A stretch of DNA of 10,000 bases from Thermaceae bacterium. GTDB taxonomy: Bacteria > Deinococcota > Deinococci > Deinococcales > Marinithermaceae. The stretch lies in the NCBI GenBank assembly GCA_027053145.1, contig JALUED010000105.1:1-10000 (forward strand), in the 5' to 3' direction. Made by a program: the position numbers and the translations under genes. Below the pieces are notes generated by a model. It was not told the DNA's origin. It ran no database searches and worked only from the letters and a program-made list of their open reading frames with translations. Position 1 is the stretch's first letter. Each line of letters opens with the position of its first letter. Positions 1 through 6,859 of this stretch are shown here, piece after piece.

Positions 1-1307
1 CCGGTCTTGATGTGGGGCGGGATCCAGTTAATCTCCTGGTTTTTGGCGATGAGACGTTCTTTGTAGCGGGTGTTTTGGATGAACCAGGTTTCGGTGGCGT
101 AGTACATGAGGGGCGTCTTGCAGCGCCAGCAGTGGGGATAGCTGTGGACGATCTCCTCCCGCTTAAAAAGGAGGCCTCGTTCCTTGAGGTCCTGGATGAT
201 TTCGCGGTTTGCGTCGCGGAAGAAGAGGCCCTTATAGGGGCCGACCATGAGCTTGCCGTCCTCGTCCACGGTGATAAGGATGGGCAGGCCGTACTTACGG
301 GCCACCTCCATGTCCTCGGCGCCGAAGGCCGGGGCCTGGTGGACGACGCCGGTGCCGTCCTCCTTGGAGACGTAGTCGGCGAGGACCACGAAGTGGGCGG
401 GCTTTTCCGGTTCCACGAAGCGGTAGGGGGGCTCGTAGCGGGCGCCCTCGAGCTCTTGCCCCGAGAACCTCTTCAGAACCTCGGCCTCCTCGCCGAGGAG
501 CTTTTTCCCTAGGCTTTCCTCGAGGACCAGGACCTCGTTTCCCCGCCGGAAGGCGGCGTAGGTGAACGCGGGGTGCACGGCGGCGGCGACGTTCGCGGTG
601 AGGGTCCAGGGGGTGGTGGTCCAGATGAGCAGGCTTGCGCCTGGGGGAAGACCGAGTTTCTCGGGCTCCTTTAAGGGGAAGCGCACGTAGACCGAGGGGT
701 CGCTGATCTCCTTATACCCTTCGGCCACCTCGTGGGACGAAAGCGGGGTGCCGCAGCGGGGGCAGTAGGGGACGACCTTGTAGTCGCGGTAGAGGAGCCC
801 TTTTTTCCAAAGCTCCTTTAGGCTCCACCAAATGGACTCGATGTAGTTTTTGTCAAAGGTGTAGTAGGCGTCGTCGAGGTCCACCCAGAAGGCAATGCGT
901 TCGGTGAAGCGCTCCCACTCCTTTTCGTACTCGAGCACCGAGGCCTTGCAGGCCTGGTTGAACTCGGCGATGCCGTAGCGTTCGATATCCTTCTTGTTTT
1001 TAAGGCCGAGTTTCTTTTCGACCTCAAGCTCGACCGGAAGGCCGTGGGTGTCCCAGCCCGCCTTCCGGGGCACGTAGTAGCCCTGCATGGTCTTGAAGCG
1101 GGGGAAAAGGTCTTTGTAGCTCCGAGCCTGGGCGTGGTGGACGCCAGGGCGGCCGTTTGCCGTCGGCGGCCCCTCGTAGAAGGTGAACTGCGGGTTGCCC
1201 CTCCGTTGCTCCAGGCTCTTTTGAAAGATTCGGTTTTTCTTCCAAAAGGCGAGGATCTCCTCTTCCAGCCTGGGGAAGTTGGGTTTTTTGACCTCTTCGA
1301 ACCGCAT
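1..1307 (-). CDS. ileS: Isoleucyl-tRNA synthetase, N-terminal part (runs off the left edge)
   Basis: Cytoplasmic class I synthetase that charges tRNA-Ile. About 435 residues are visible and read without a break to the window edge; the family is roughly 1,000-1,050 residues, so KMSKS and the anticodon-binding domain lie outside. Seen: a GPPTANG segment at 46-52 entering the first Rossmann half, WDTHG near 83, a zinc-ligand CPRC (C182, C185) and CWRC (C393, C396), and a CP1 editing domain with TTTPWT (230-235) and [12 protein letters not shown] ending at the conserved Asp332. The HIGH signature is altered: residues 55-58 read GVHH instead of HxGH. ATG at 1307 is chosen because GGAGGT stands 4 nt before it and the N-terminus ([12 protein letters not shown]) matches Thermus IleRS. 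Expression is controlled by the T-box leader just upstream. Identity is certain; type-2 (eukaryote-like) assignment is inferred. Confidence 0.97.
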   Translation of the reverse strand, partial: MRFEEVKKPNFPRLEEEILAFWKKNRIFQKSLEQRRGNPQFTFYEGPPTANGRPGVHHAQARSYKDLFPRFKTMQGYYVPRKAGWDTHGLPVELEVEKKLGLKNKKDIERYGIAEFNQACKASVLEYEKEWERFTERIAFWVDLDDAYYTFDKNYIESIWWSLKELWKKGLLYRDYKVVPYCPRCGTPLSSHEVAEGYKEISDPSVYVRFPLKEPEKLGLPPGASLLIWTTTPWTLTANVAAAVHPAFTYAAFRRGNEVLVLEESLGKKLLGEEAEVLKRFSGQELEGARYEPPYRFVEPEKPAHFVVLADYVSKEDGTGVVHQAPAFGAEDMEVARKYGLPILITVDEDGKLMVGPYKGLFFRDANREIIQDLKERGLLFKREEIVHSYPHCWRCKTPLMYYATETWFIQNTRYKERLIAKNQEINWIPPHIKT

Positions 1308-1321
1308 CGCCACCTCCAACG

Positions 1322-1351
1322 AAAAAACGCCCGCGCGTTCTGGCCGCGCGG
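1322..1351 (-). terminator. T-box attenuator terminator before ileS
   Basis: Minus strand: CCGCGCG (1351-1345), loop GCCAGAA, CGCGCGG (1337-1331), then GCG and six T (1327-1322). The 5' arm is shared with the antiterminator of the T-box. The U-tract ends 4 nt before the GGAGG of ileS, so attenuation is directly in front of the gene. Confidence 0.9.
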
Positions 1352-1413
1352 ACGAGGCCGTTGGCCCCGCGGTACCACCGCGCTTCGGCTGGCTTCGCCG
1401 GGTGTGGGGTGTG

Positions 1414-1460
1414 GGAGGTAGGTCTTTATGTTTTTTTCCTACCTCCTACATCCTACCTCC
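1414..1460 (-). repeat. Stem III hairpin with a tandemly duplicated 5' arm
   Basis: On the minus strand GGAGGTAGG occurs twice (1460-1452 and 1446-1438), 5 nt apart, and the single complementary arm CCTACCTCC lies at 1422-1414 after a 15-nt A-rich loop. Either copy could pair with it. The block is bordered on both sides by the 9-mer GGCGAAGCC (1469-1461 and 1399-1391). It sits where Stem III is expected between Stem I/II and the antiterminator. Confidence 0.7.
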
Positions 1461-1641
1461 GGCTTCGCCATCCGCCCTCGTTTCGCGCTATCACGGGCGC
1501 ACCCGGCGGGCATTACTCGGGGCATGGCCCCTTTCCTCCCGCGGCTCGGGGGCGATCTTCGGCGCGGACCTCCACCCGGCTTCCACCCTCCCGGGCTCGC
1601 TCTAGGAGGCGCCCCGCGCCTACTCCTCCCCGTCGTCGCCT

Positions 1642-1670
1642 TTGCAGTTTGCGCCTAGCGGCGCTATAAT
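1642..1670 (+). promoter_or_regulatory. Promoter of the tal-rho operon
   Basis: A perfect -10 TATAAT (1665-1670) has TTGCAG (1642-1647) exactly 17 bp upstream, 4 of 6 matches to the -35 consensus. Predicted start is near 1677, giving a 100-nt leader before tal. The site is only about 25 bp from the ileS T-box Stem I on the other strand, so this is a compact divergent intergenic region. Confidence 0.75.
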
Positions 1671-1776
1671 GAACCCCCGGAAGACCGGCGGTTCGAGAAG
1701 CATCCTAGGCAAAAACTTCGATCGCCGCAAGCAGCCGGTGTTCCCCAAAACCCCCGAAAGATCGCGCGAGGTCAAG

Positions 1777-2424
1777 ATGGAGTTTTATTTGGATACCGCC
1801 GAAATCGAGGAGATCCGCGAAGTGGCGGGTTGGGGTGTGCTTTCCGGCGTCACCACAAACCCCAGTCTGGTGGCAAAAAGCGGCCGGGATCTCCGCGAGG
1901 TGGTGATCGAGATCGCCGAGATCGTGAAGGGCCCGGTCTCGGCCGAAGTGCTCGCCACCGACACCGAGGGGATGGTGGCCGAGGCTCGGGAGCTTGCCCG
2001 GCTTTCGGGGCACGTGGTGATCAAGATTCCAGTGACCCCCGAGGGCCTGGCCGCGACCCATCGGCTTTCGGCGGAAGGCATCCCGGTCAACATGACGCTC
2101 GTTTTTTCGCTTCCCCAGGCGCTCCTTGCCGCCCGGGCGGGCGCCCGCTACGTCAGCCCCTTCCTCGGGAGGGTGGACGACATCGGCGGCGACGGCGTGG
2201 GCCTTGTTCGGGAGATCGCCGAGGCTTTTCGTTTGCACGGGATCAAGACCAAGATCATTGCCGCCAGCATCCGCCACCCGCGGCACGTGGTGGAGGCGGC
2301 GCTTGCTGGGGCCGATATCGCGACCGTTCCCTATAAGGTAATGAAGCAGCTTGTCCGCCATCCGTTGACCGAGGCCGGGATTGCTCGGTTCCTCGAGGAC
2401 TGGCGGCGTGCTCGCGAGGGTTGA
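1777..2424 (+). CDS. tal: Transaldolase, small FSA/TalC type
   Basis: Transfers a dihydroxyacetone unit between sugar phosphates in the non-oxidative pentose phosphate pathway, or acts as a fructose-6-phosphate aldolase; these activities are not separable from sequence alone. The 215-residue single TIM barrel is the usual size of the short bacterial/archaeal subfamily. Seen: MEFYLDTA strand, GVTTNPSL (24-31), the Schiff-base Lys83 in [22 protein letters not shown] and the C-terminal ATVPYKV...HPLT. Start ATG 1777 has GAGGT 4 nt upstream and gives the family N-terminus. An in-frame TTG at 1642 would overlap the promoter and adds unrelated residues. First gene of the operon; rho starts 4 nt after its stop. 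Confidence 0.94.
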   Translation: MEFYLDTAEIEEIREVAGWGVLSGVTTNPSLVAKSGRDLREVVIEIAEIVKGPVSAEVLATDTEGMVAEARELARLSGHVVIKIPVTPEGLAATHRLSAEGIPVNMTLVFSLPQALLAARAGARYVSPFLGRVDDIGGDGVGLVREIAEAFRLHGIKTKIIAASIRHPRHVVEAALAGADIATVPYKVMKQLVRHPLTEAGIARFLEDWRRAREG

Positions 2425-2428
2425 AACC

Positions 2429-3730
2429 ATGACGACGAAGGCGAAGAACGCGAAAAAGCGGACCGAGGAGAAGTTGGCAAAGTTATCCTTCCAGGAGTTG
2501 TCCAACAAGATCCTCCCCGAGCTCCACCTCATCGCGGCCAAGGCCGGCATCGAAAACTACAAGCGGATGAAAAAGGACGAGCTGGTCATGGCCCTTTTGG
2601 AAAAGGAAGCGGAAGGGGAGGGGCTCCAGCTTGCCAAGGGCTACCTTGAAATCAGCCCCGACGGCTACGGCTTTTTGCAGGAAGACGCCTATAACCTTGA
2701 CTCCCGAAGCGTGATCGTTTCCGCCGGGCTCATCAAGCAGTTCGCCCTAAGGAGCGGGGACTACGTGGTGGGGCGGGCGCGTGCGCCCCGGGAGAACGAG
2801 CGCTACGGCACCTTGATCCGGGTCGAGGCGGTGAACGGCCTCGACCCCGAGGCGGCGAAGAAGCGCCCTAAGTTCGACGAGCTCATTCCCCAGTTCCCCG
2901 ACCAAAAGATCAAGCTGGAAACCGATCCCGCGGAGCTCGCTACCCGGGTGATCGACCTGCTCGCTCCCATCGGGCGCGGTCAGCGGGGGCTGATCGTGGC
3001 CCCGCCCAAGGCCGGGAAAACCACCCTGCTGAAAAAGGTCGCGAAGGCGGTGGTCAAAAACGAACCCGACATTAAGGTGATCGTCCTCTTGATCGACGAG
3101 CGCCCCGAGGAGGTCACCGACTTCCGCGAGGAAGTCGAGGGCGTCGAGGTGATCGCCAGCACCTTCGACGAGCCGCCCCAGAACCACATCCGGGTCGCCG
3201 AGTTCGTCCACGAGCGGGCAAAGCGCATCGTCGAGGAGGGCGGGCACGTGATGATCCTGCTCGACTCGATCACCCGGCTCGCCCGCGCCAACAACCTGGT
3301 GACCCCCCCTACCGGCCGCACCCTCTCGGGCGGCCTCGACTCGGCGGCGCTCCACTTTCCCAAGAAGTTTTTGGGCGCGGCCCGGAACATTCGGGGCGGG
3401 GGCTCGCTCACCATCCTGGCCACCGCGCTCGTCGAGACCGGCTCCCGGATGGACGACGTGATTTTTGAGGAGTTCAAGGGCACCGGCAACATGGAGCTCC
3501 ACCTCTCGCGCAGGCTCGAGGAGCGGCGGATCTTCCCGGCGATCGACATCCTGAAATCGGGCACCCGCCGCGAGGAGCTTCTCCTTGGGGAAGAGGCGCT
3601 CCACAAAATTTGGCTTCTTCGCAAGGTGCTCGCCGATATGGATCCGGCCGAAGCCATGGAGATGTTGCTTTCCCGGCTTGCCAAGACCAAGTCGAACGCC
3701 GAGTTCCTGGCGACGTTGGCGGCGCGCTAG
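2429..3730 (+). CDS. rho: Transcription termination factor Rho
   Basis: Hexameric RNA-dependent ATPase/helicase that ends transcription of untranslated RNA. The 433 residues are near the usual 420-440. Seen in order: a lysine-rich N-terminal helical domain, an RNA-binding cold-shock-like fold with DGYGF (78-82), Walker A APPKAGKTT (191-199, Lys197), LLIDERPEEV, Walker B VMILLDS with Asp279, then the R-loop/secondary-site stretch ending in FKGTGNMELHLSR and the C-terminal SGTRREELL. No insertion in the RNA-binding domain, unlike many high-GC actinobacterial Rho proteins. ATG 2429 follows GAGGG by 8 nt and lies 4 nt after tal, so translation may be coupled. An earlier in-frame start at 2381 lies inside tal and lacks support. 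Confidence 0.98.
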   Translation: MTTKAKNAKKRTEEKLAKLSFQELSNKILPELHLIAAKAGIENYKRMKKDELVMALLEKEAEGEGLQLAKGYLEISPDGYGFLQEDAYNLDSRSVIVSAGLIKQFALRSGDYVVGRARAPRENERYGTLIRVEAVNGLDPEAAKKRPKFDELIPQFPDQKIKLETDPAELATRVIDLLAPIGRGQRGLIVAPPKAGKTTLLKKVAKAVVKNEPDIKVIVLLIDERPEEVTDFREEVEGVEVIASTFDEPPQNHIRVAEFVHERAKRIVEEGGHVMILLDSITRLARANNLVTPPTGRTLSGGLDSAALHFPKKFLGAARNIRGGGSLTILATALVETGSRMDDVIFEEFKGTGNMELHLSRRLEERRIFPAIDILKSGTRREELLLGEEALHKIWLLRKVLADMDPAEAMEMLLSRLAKTKSNAEFLATLAAR

Positions 3731-3733
3731 GGG

Positions 3734-3739
3734 TATACT
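3734..3739 (+). promoter_or_regulatory. Candidate internal promoter (-10 TATACT) for the M23 peptidase gene
   Basis: TATACT sits 3 nt after the rho stop and 6 nt before a GTG at 3746. That is the spacing of a leaderless start. No good -35 is visible 16-18 bp upstream, so the assignment rests on the -10 and its spacing. It would allow the peptidase and pdxS to be expressed apart from tal-rho. Confidence 0.45.
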
Positions 3740-3760
3740 GCCCCCGTGGGGAGGAGTCCC

Positions 3761-4963
3761 GTGACCGGCGACGCGGTGAAGAGCTGGGTGCTGGCCGGGC
3801 TCCTGTTTACCCTTCCCTTTTCCCCCCAGAAGATCCTTGCCGATTACGCGGCCCAGATCGGCCGGGTGGAGGTGGTCTTGGAACCCGAGGAGGCGCCCCG
3901 GGTCCACCTTTGGGAGCGGCTCGCTTCGGTGCGCAAGGCCGAGGCTTTGCACACGGTGCAGCCGGGCGAGGCACTGGCCGCCTTGGCCGCCGCCTACGGC
4001 AGTTCGGTGGAAGCGATCAAGAAGGCAAGCGGCCTCAAAACCTGGAGGATCCAACCGGGGCAGGAGCTGGTGATCCCCTTCCAGGTCAAGGATCCAAAGG
4101 AGCCGCGATTGCCCCCTGGGGTGCACCGTTACGTGGTGCAAAAGGGGGATACCCTCGAACGCATCGCTAAGCGTTTTGGGCTCACGCTCTTGGAGCTCGT
4201 CTCGGCGAACCCTACGCTCAAAAGCCTTGACCGGATCCCTCTTGGGGCGACGCTCTTGATTCCCGAGGGGCTTAAGGGTCGGATTGTGGTCCTAGGGCCG
4301 GGGGAGACGCTTGCGGACCTTGCCCGTGCTTACGGTTTGGATTTGGGCGAGCTGGCACGGGCCAACGGGGTAAAAAGCCCGCTTGAGCTCAAGGCCGGCG
4401 ACCTCGTGCTTATCCCCGGGGTGCTGGCCCGCGAGGTTTACGCCCGGCTTGAGCGTAAACGCGAGGAGGAACGTCGGCTTGCCGCCGAGCGCCGGCGCCG
4501 TTGGCTTGCCGAACTGGCCAGGCGCCGGGCCCGGCTCAAGCAGGTCAGCTACCGGCCGGGTAAGGCCTCTTTGAAGGGTTTCCAGTGGCCGCTTACCCGT
4601 TTTCGCATCACCAGCTATTACGGCTACCGCCGGGTCTGGGTGGCGGGGAGCAACTTCCACTACGGCATCGACCTCGCGGCTCCGGCCGGGACCCCGGTCT
4701 ACGCCGCGCGGGGCGGACGGGTGATCTTCGCCGGCTGGGGCTACTACTACGGGCGTTACGTTCGGATCGATCACGGCGGTGGGGTGGAGACCCGTTATGC
4801 CCACCTGTCCCGACTCGCGGTGCGTACCGGGCAGTACGTCCGTCGGGGGCAGGTGATCGGCTACGTGGGCGCTTCAGGACGGGGTGCCTACGGCGTGCAC
4901 CTCCACTTCGAAATCCGGTTGAGGGGGCGGGCGGTCAACCCCCTCACCTACTTGCCCAGGTAA
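3761..4963 (+). CDS. Secreted LysM-repeat M23 metallopeptidase (NlpD/EnvC-like)
   Basis: Likely a cell-wall endopeptidase acting outside the cytoplasmic membrane. The 400 residues show a signal-like N-terminus (Lys, then [12 protein letters not shown]), three LysM peptidoglycan-binding repeats (about 60-106, 124-172 and 174-223), an Arg/Glu-rich helical linker likely to be coiled-coil (about 225-262), then a complete LytM/M23 domain. Zinc ligands are present: HxxxD with His300/Asp304 and HLH with His380/His382, so it looks catalytically active rather than a degenerate activator. GTG 3761 is chosen because GGGGAGGAG ends 4 nt before it. GTG 3746, five codons earlier, fits a leaderless start. 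It sits 30 nt after rho and 10 nt before pdxS. Domain calls are firm; the in vivo substrate bond is not known. Confidence 0.9.
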   Translation: MTGDAVKSWVLAGLLFTLPFSPQKILADYAAQIGRVEVVLEPEEAPRVHLWERLASVRKAEALHTVQPGEALAALAAAYGSSVEAIKKASGLKTWRIQPGQELVIPFQVKDPKEPRLPPGVHRYVVQKGDTLERIAKRFGLTLLELVSANPTLKSLDRIPLGATLLIPEGLKGRIVVLGPGETLADLARAYGLDLGELARANGVKSPLELKAGDLVLIPGVLAREVYARLERKREEERRLAAERRRRWLAELARRRARLKQVSYRPGKASLKGFQWPLTRFRITSYYGYRRVWVAGSNFHYGIDLAAPAGTPVYAARGGRVIFAGWGYYYGRYVRIDHGGGVETRYAHLSRLAVRTGQYVRRGQVIGYVGASGRGAYGVHLHFEIRLRGRAVNPLTYLPR

Positions 4964-4973
4964 CGGAGGAACC

Positions 4974-5858
4974 ATGGAGGCGAAGGGTACGCTCAAAGTC
5001 AAGACCGGCTTCGCGGAGATGTTCAAGGGTGGCGTCATCATGGACGTCACCACCCCTGAGCAGGCGGAGATCGCCGAGGAGGCAGGGGCGGTGGCGGTGA
5101 TGGCGTTGGAGCGGGTGCCTGCCGACATCCGTGCCCAGGGCGGGGTCGCCCGCATGGCCGATCCCAAGAAGATCAAGGAGATTATGGCCGCGGTAAGCAT
5201 CCCGGTCATGGCCAAGGTGCGGATCGGGCACTTCGCTGAGGCGATGATCCTCGAGGCCATCGGGGTGGATTTCATTGACGAATCCGAGGTGCTCACCCCC
5301 GCCGACGAGGAGCACCATATCGATAAGTGGGCCTTCAAGGTCCCTTTCGTGAACGGCGCCCGGGACCTTGGCGAGGCGCTTCGGAGGATCGCCGAGGGGG
5401 CCGCGATGATCCGCACCAAGGGCGAGGCCGGCACCGGGAACGTGGTCGAGGCGGTGCGCCACGCCCGCCGGATGTGGAAGCAGATTCGCTGGGTCCAATC
5501 GCTTCGCGAGGACGAGCTTCCCGCCGCCGCCAAGGAGCTCCAAGCGCCGCTTGAGCTTGTGAAGTGGGTCCACGATCACGGCAAGCTCCCGGTGGTGAAC
5601 TTTGCCGCCGGCGGGATCGCTACCCCAGCCGACGCCGCCTTGATGATGCACCTGGGGATGGAGGGCGTCTTCGTCGGCTCGGGGATCTTCAAGTCCGGCG
5701 ACCCGAAGAAGCGTGCTCGGGCGATCGTGCGCGCGGTTACCCACTACGACGACCCCGAGGTCTTGGCTGAGGTCAGCGAGGACCTGGGCGAGCCGATGGT
5801 GGGGATCAATATTGACCTGATTCCAGAGGAGGAACGCTTGGCTAAGCGGGGTTGGTGA
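4974..5858 (+). CDS. pdxS: Pyridoxal 5'-phosphate synthase lyase subunit PdxS
   Basis: Condenses ribose 5-phosphate, glyceraldehyde 3-phosphate and ammonia to make PLP in the DXP-independent pathway. It forms a dodecamer decorated by PdxT glutaminase. At 294 residues it has the exact family length. Seen: Asp24 in [10 protein letters not shown], the Schiff-base Lys81 in VMAKVRIGH, Lys149 in [10 protein letters not shown], and the phosphate-binding [13 protein letters not shown] and VFVGSGIF loops. ATG 4974 has GGAGG 4 nt upstream. Last gene before the terminator at 5866. tal and PdxS both handle pentose/triose phosphates, which may be why they share an operon (inference). Confidence 0.98.
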   Translation: MEAKGTLKVKTGFAEMFKGGVIMDVTTPEQAEIAEEAGAVAVMALERVPADIRAQGGVARMADPKKIKEIMAAVSIPVMAKVRIGHFAEAMILEAIGVDFIDESEVLTPADEEHHIDKWAFKVPFVNGARDLGEALRRIAEGAAMIRTKGEAGTGNVVEAVRHARRMWKQIRWVQSLREDELPAAAKELQAPLELVKWVHDHGKLPVVNFAAGGIATPADAALMMHLGMEGVFVGSGIFKSGDPKKRARAIVRAVTHYDDPEVLAEVSEDLGEPMVGINIDLIPEEERLAKRGW

Positions 5859-5865
5859 GGTGCGT

Positions 5866-5891
5866 GCGGGGCCTATGCCCCGCTTGTTTTT
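5866..5891 (+). terminator. Intrinsic terminator after pdxS
   Basis: GCGGGGC (5866-5872), loop CTAT, GCCCCGC (5877-5883), then TTGTTTTT. A 7-bp all-GC stem with a U-rich tail 7 nt after the pdxS stop. It closes the tal-rho-M23-pdxS operon and separates pdxS from pdxT. Confidence 0.92.
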
Positions 5892-5900
5892 GGCCTTTGT

Positions 5901-5914
5901 GTGAAAACTTTCAC
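5901..5914. promoter_or_regulatory. Palindrome upstream of pdxT, possible operator
   Basis: GTGAAA and TTTCAC form a perfect 6-bp inverted repeat around a 2-bp centre, in the 94-bp stretch between the pdxS terminator and pdxT. It is too short and AT-rich to be a terminator and no T-tract follows. It looks like a dimeric regulator site; no regulator can be named. Confidence 0.35.
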
Positions 5915-5948
5915 GAACTGGGACAACCCACAAAATGCACGATGACCG

Positions 5949-5980
5949 TTGACGCAACCCCCATGCCCGCGCAGGATAAA
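5949..5980 (+). promoter_or_regulatory. Candidate pdxT promoter
   Basis: TTGACG (5949-5954) is 5 of 6 to the -35 consensus. The -10 is weak: either CAGGAT (5972-5977, 17-bp spacing) or GATAAA (5975-5980, 20-bp spacing). A promoter is expected here because a strong terminator precedes and pdxT starts at 5986. Confidence 0.4.
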
Positions 5981-5985
5981 GGGCG

Positions 5986-6576
5986 ATGATCGGTATCCTG
6001 GCGGTCCAAGGCGATTTCCGCGAACACGAGCTCGCCTTCCGACGCATCGGCATCCCTACGAAACGCGTGCGGCGAGCTAGCGATCTGGAGGGAGTCCAAG
6101 GGCTGGTCATCCCCGGCGGCGAGTCCACCACCATCGGCAAGCTCGCCCGCGAGTATGGGGTCGAGGCCGAGGCCCGTAGGCGCTACGAGGCCGGGACGCT
6201 CGCCCTCTGGGGCACCTGTGCCGGCGCCATCTGGCTTGCCCGCGAGGTCGAGGGCTACCCCGGGCAACCCAGGCTCGGGGTCATGGAGATCACCGTCCGG
6301 CGGAACGCCTACGGCCGCCAGGTCGAGTCCTTCGAGACCGACCTAGCGGTCGAGGGCTTCGATCGCCCCTTCCACGCGATCTTCATCCGTGCCCCGGTGA
6401 TCACCCGGGTAGGGAGGGGGCTTCGCGTCCTCGCCCGCTACCAGGGCGATCCGGTCTTCGTCGTCGGCGAGCGGCTCATGGCCACGACCTTCCACCCCGA
6501 GCTCACCGAGGACCCCCGCGTTCACCGCTACTTCGCCCGGCTCGCCGGAGCCGAGGAGGCGGCCCGGGTGGGGTAA
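5986..6576 (+). CDS. pdxT: Pyridoxal 5'-phosphate synthase glutaminase subunit PdxT
   Basis: Class I glutamine amidotransferase that hydrolyses glutamine and channels ammonia to PdxS. The 196 residues match the family. Seen: IGILAVQGDFREH at the N-terminus, the oxyanion/glutamine loop PGGEST (43-48), nucleophile Cys78 in WGTCAGAI, the RRNAYGRQVESF loop and IRAP, and the His170/Glu172 pair in TFHPELT. The triad is complete. ATG 5986 gives the family start; the only ribosome-site-like bases are GGG 3 nt before, so initiation is weakly supported by a Shine-Dalgarno. Unlike many genomes, it is not directly joined to pdxS: 127 nt with a terminator lie between. Confidence 0.97.
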   Translation: MIGILAVQGDFREHELAFRRIGIPTKRVRRASDLEGVQGLVIPGGESTTIGKLAREYGVEAEARRRYEAGTLALWGTCAGAIWLAREVEGYPGQPRLGVMEITVRRNAYGRQVESFETDLAVEGFDRPFHAIFIRAPVITRVGRGLRVLARYQGDPVFVVGERLMATTFHPELTEDPRVHRYFARLAGAEEAARVG

Positions 6577-6592
6577 GGCGGGGCCGAGCTGA

Positions 6593-6859
6593 GAGCCCGG
6601 CTGGCCGGGCGGCGAGGTCCAAGCGATCTACCTCCTGCCCAAGGCGCAGGGAAAGGGGCTCAGGCGCGCCCTTTTCGAGGAAGCCCTGCGGTTCCTTAAA
6701 GATACCGGCCAGACCCCGGTCTGGGTTTGGGTGATCGAGGCGAAGGAGCGGGCCCGGGCTTTCTACCGGAGGATGGGCGAGGCGGAAGCGGGCGTCCGGG
6801 TGAGCCGGCTACCCGACCCCAAAGGCCGGCCGGTCCGGCTCGTCGCCTACCGTTTTTAA
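6593..6859 (+). pseudogene. GNAT acetyltransferase, C-terminal remnant
   Basis: An open stretch of 88 codons with no usable start follows an in-frame TGA at 6590-6592 and ends at TAA 6857-6859. Its translation has the C-terminal half of a GNAT N-acetyltransferase: GEVQAIYLLPKAQGKGL resembles the beta4 strand plus acetyl-CoA pyrophosphate loop (Q-G-K-G), then a helix, VWVWVIEAKERARAFYRRMG resembles the beta5/alpha4 signature with the Tyr, and a final strand. About 70-80 N-terminal residues expected for the family are missing and the space is occupied by pdxT. Likely a gene fragment left by a deletion. Its end overlaps the asnS stop by 3 nt on the other strand. It could be missed by gene callers because it has no start. 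Confidence 0.75.
6595..6610 (+). other. GC hairpin 18 nt after pdxT
   Basis: GCCCGG (6595-6600) and CCGGGC (6605-6610) flank CTGG. No T-tract follows, so it is not a canonical terminator. It lies at the junction between pdxT and the acetyltransferase remnant and may protect the 3' end of the pdxT mRNA or be chance in GC-rich sequence. Confidence 0.3.

Larger units (their letters stand above)
1322..1640 (-). promoter_or_regulatory. Ile-specific T-box riboswitch leader of ileS
   Basis: Reads uncharged tRNA-Ile and permits ileS transcription when isoleucyl-tRNA is scarce. On the minus strand Stem I (1640-1543) shows, in order: a K-turn base (GGC-GA / GA-GCC), lower helix GGGG/CCCC, AGUA (1624-1621), helix GGCGCGG (1620-1614) pairing with CCGCGCC (1567-1561), AGAG bulge, a CCCGG/CCGGG apical stem with GGUG in the loop, then GAAG and specifier AUC (1556-1554), an Ile codon. 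A 9-bp hairpin at 1446-1414 is the Stem III candidate. The T-box motif GGUGGUACCGCGG lies at 1379-1367. Its UGGU (1377-1374) fits A73-CCA of tRNA-Ile. GCGCGG (1383-1378) pairs with CCGCGC (1351-1346), and those bases also form the terminator, so the two folds exclude each other. The 5' end of the transcript is not fixed; I found no convincing ileS promoter. Confidence 0.94.

Noticed and set aside
818..1378. Other minus-frame open stretch across ileS and its leader
   Set aside because: Arg/Ser-rich translation in a different frame from the continuous IleRS frame; it also runs into the T-box.
1642..1776. Upstream in-frame TTG start for the transaldolase gene
   Set aside because: It would place the TATAAT promoter inside the coding region and adds 45 residues unlike the family; ATG 1777 has a ribosome site and gives the expected N-terminus.
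1705..2550. Minus-strand open frame opposite tal and rho
   Set aside because: Mirror of well-supported plus-strand genes, no motifs or ribosome site.
2747..4141. Long antisense open frame of 464 codons opposite rho and the M23 gene
   Set aside because: Open only because of GC-rich codon third positions; His/Gly/Pro-rich composition without domains, and it spans two solid genes.
5935..5952. Mini-ORF MHDDR before pdxT as a leader peptide
   Set aside because: Five codons without a ribosome site or meaningful codon content; expected by chance.
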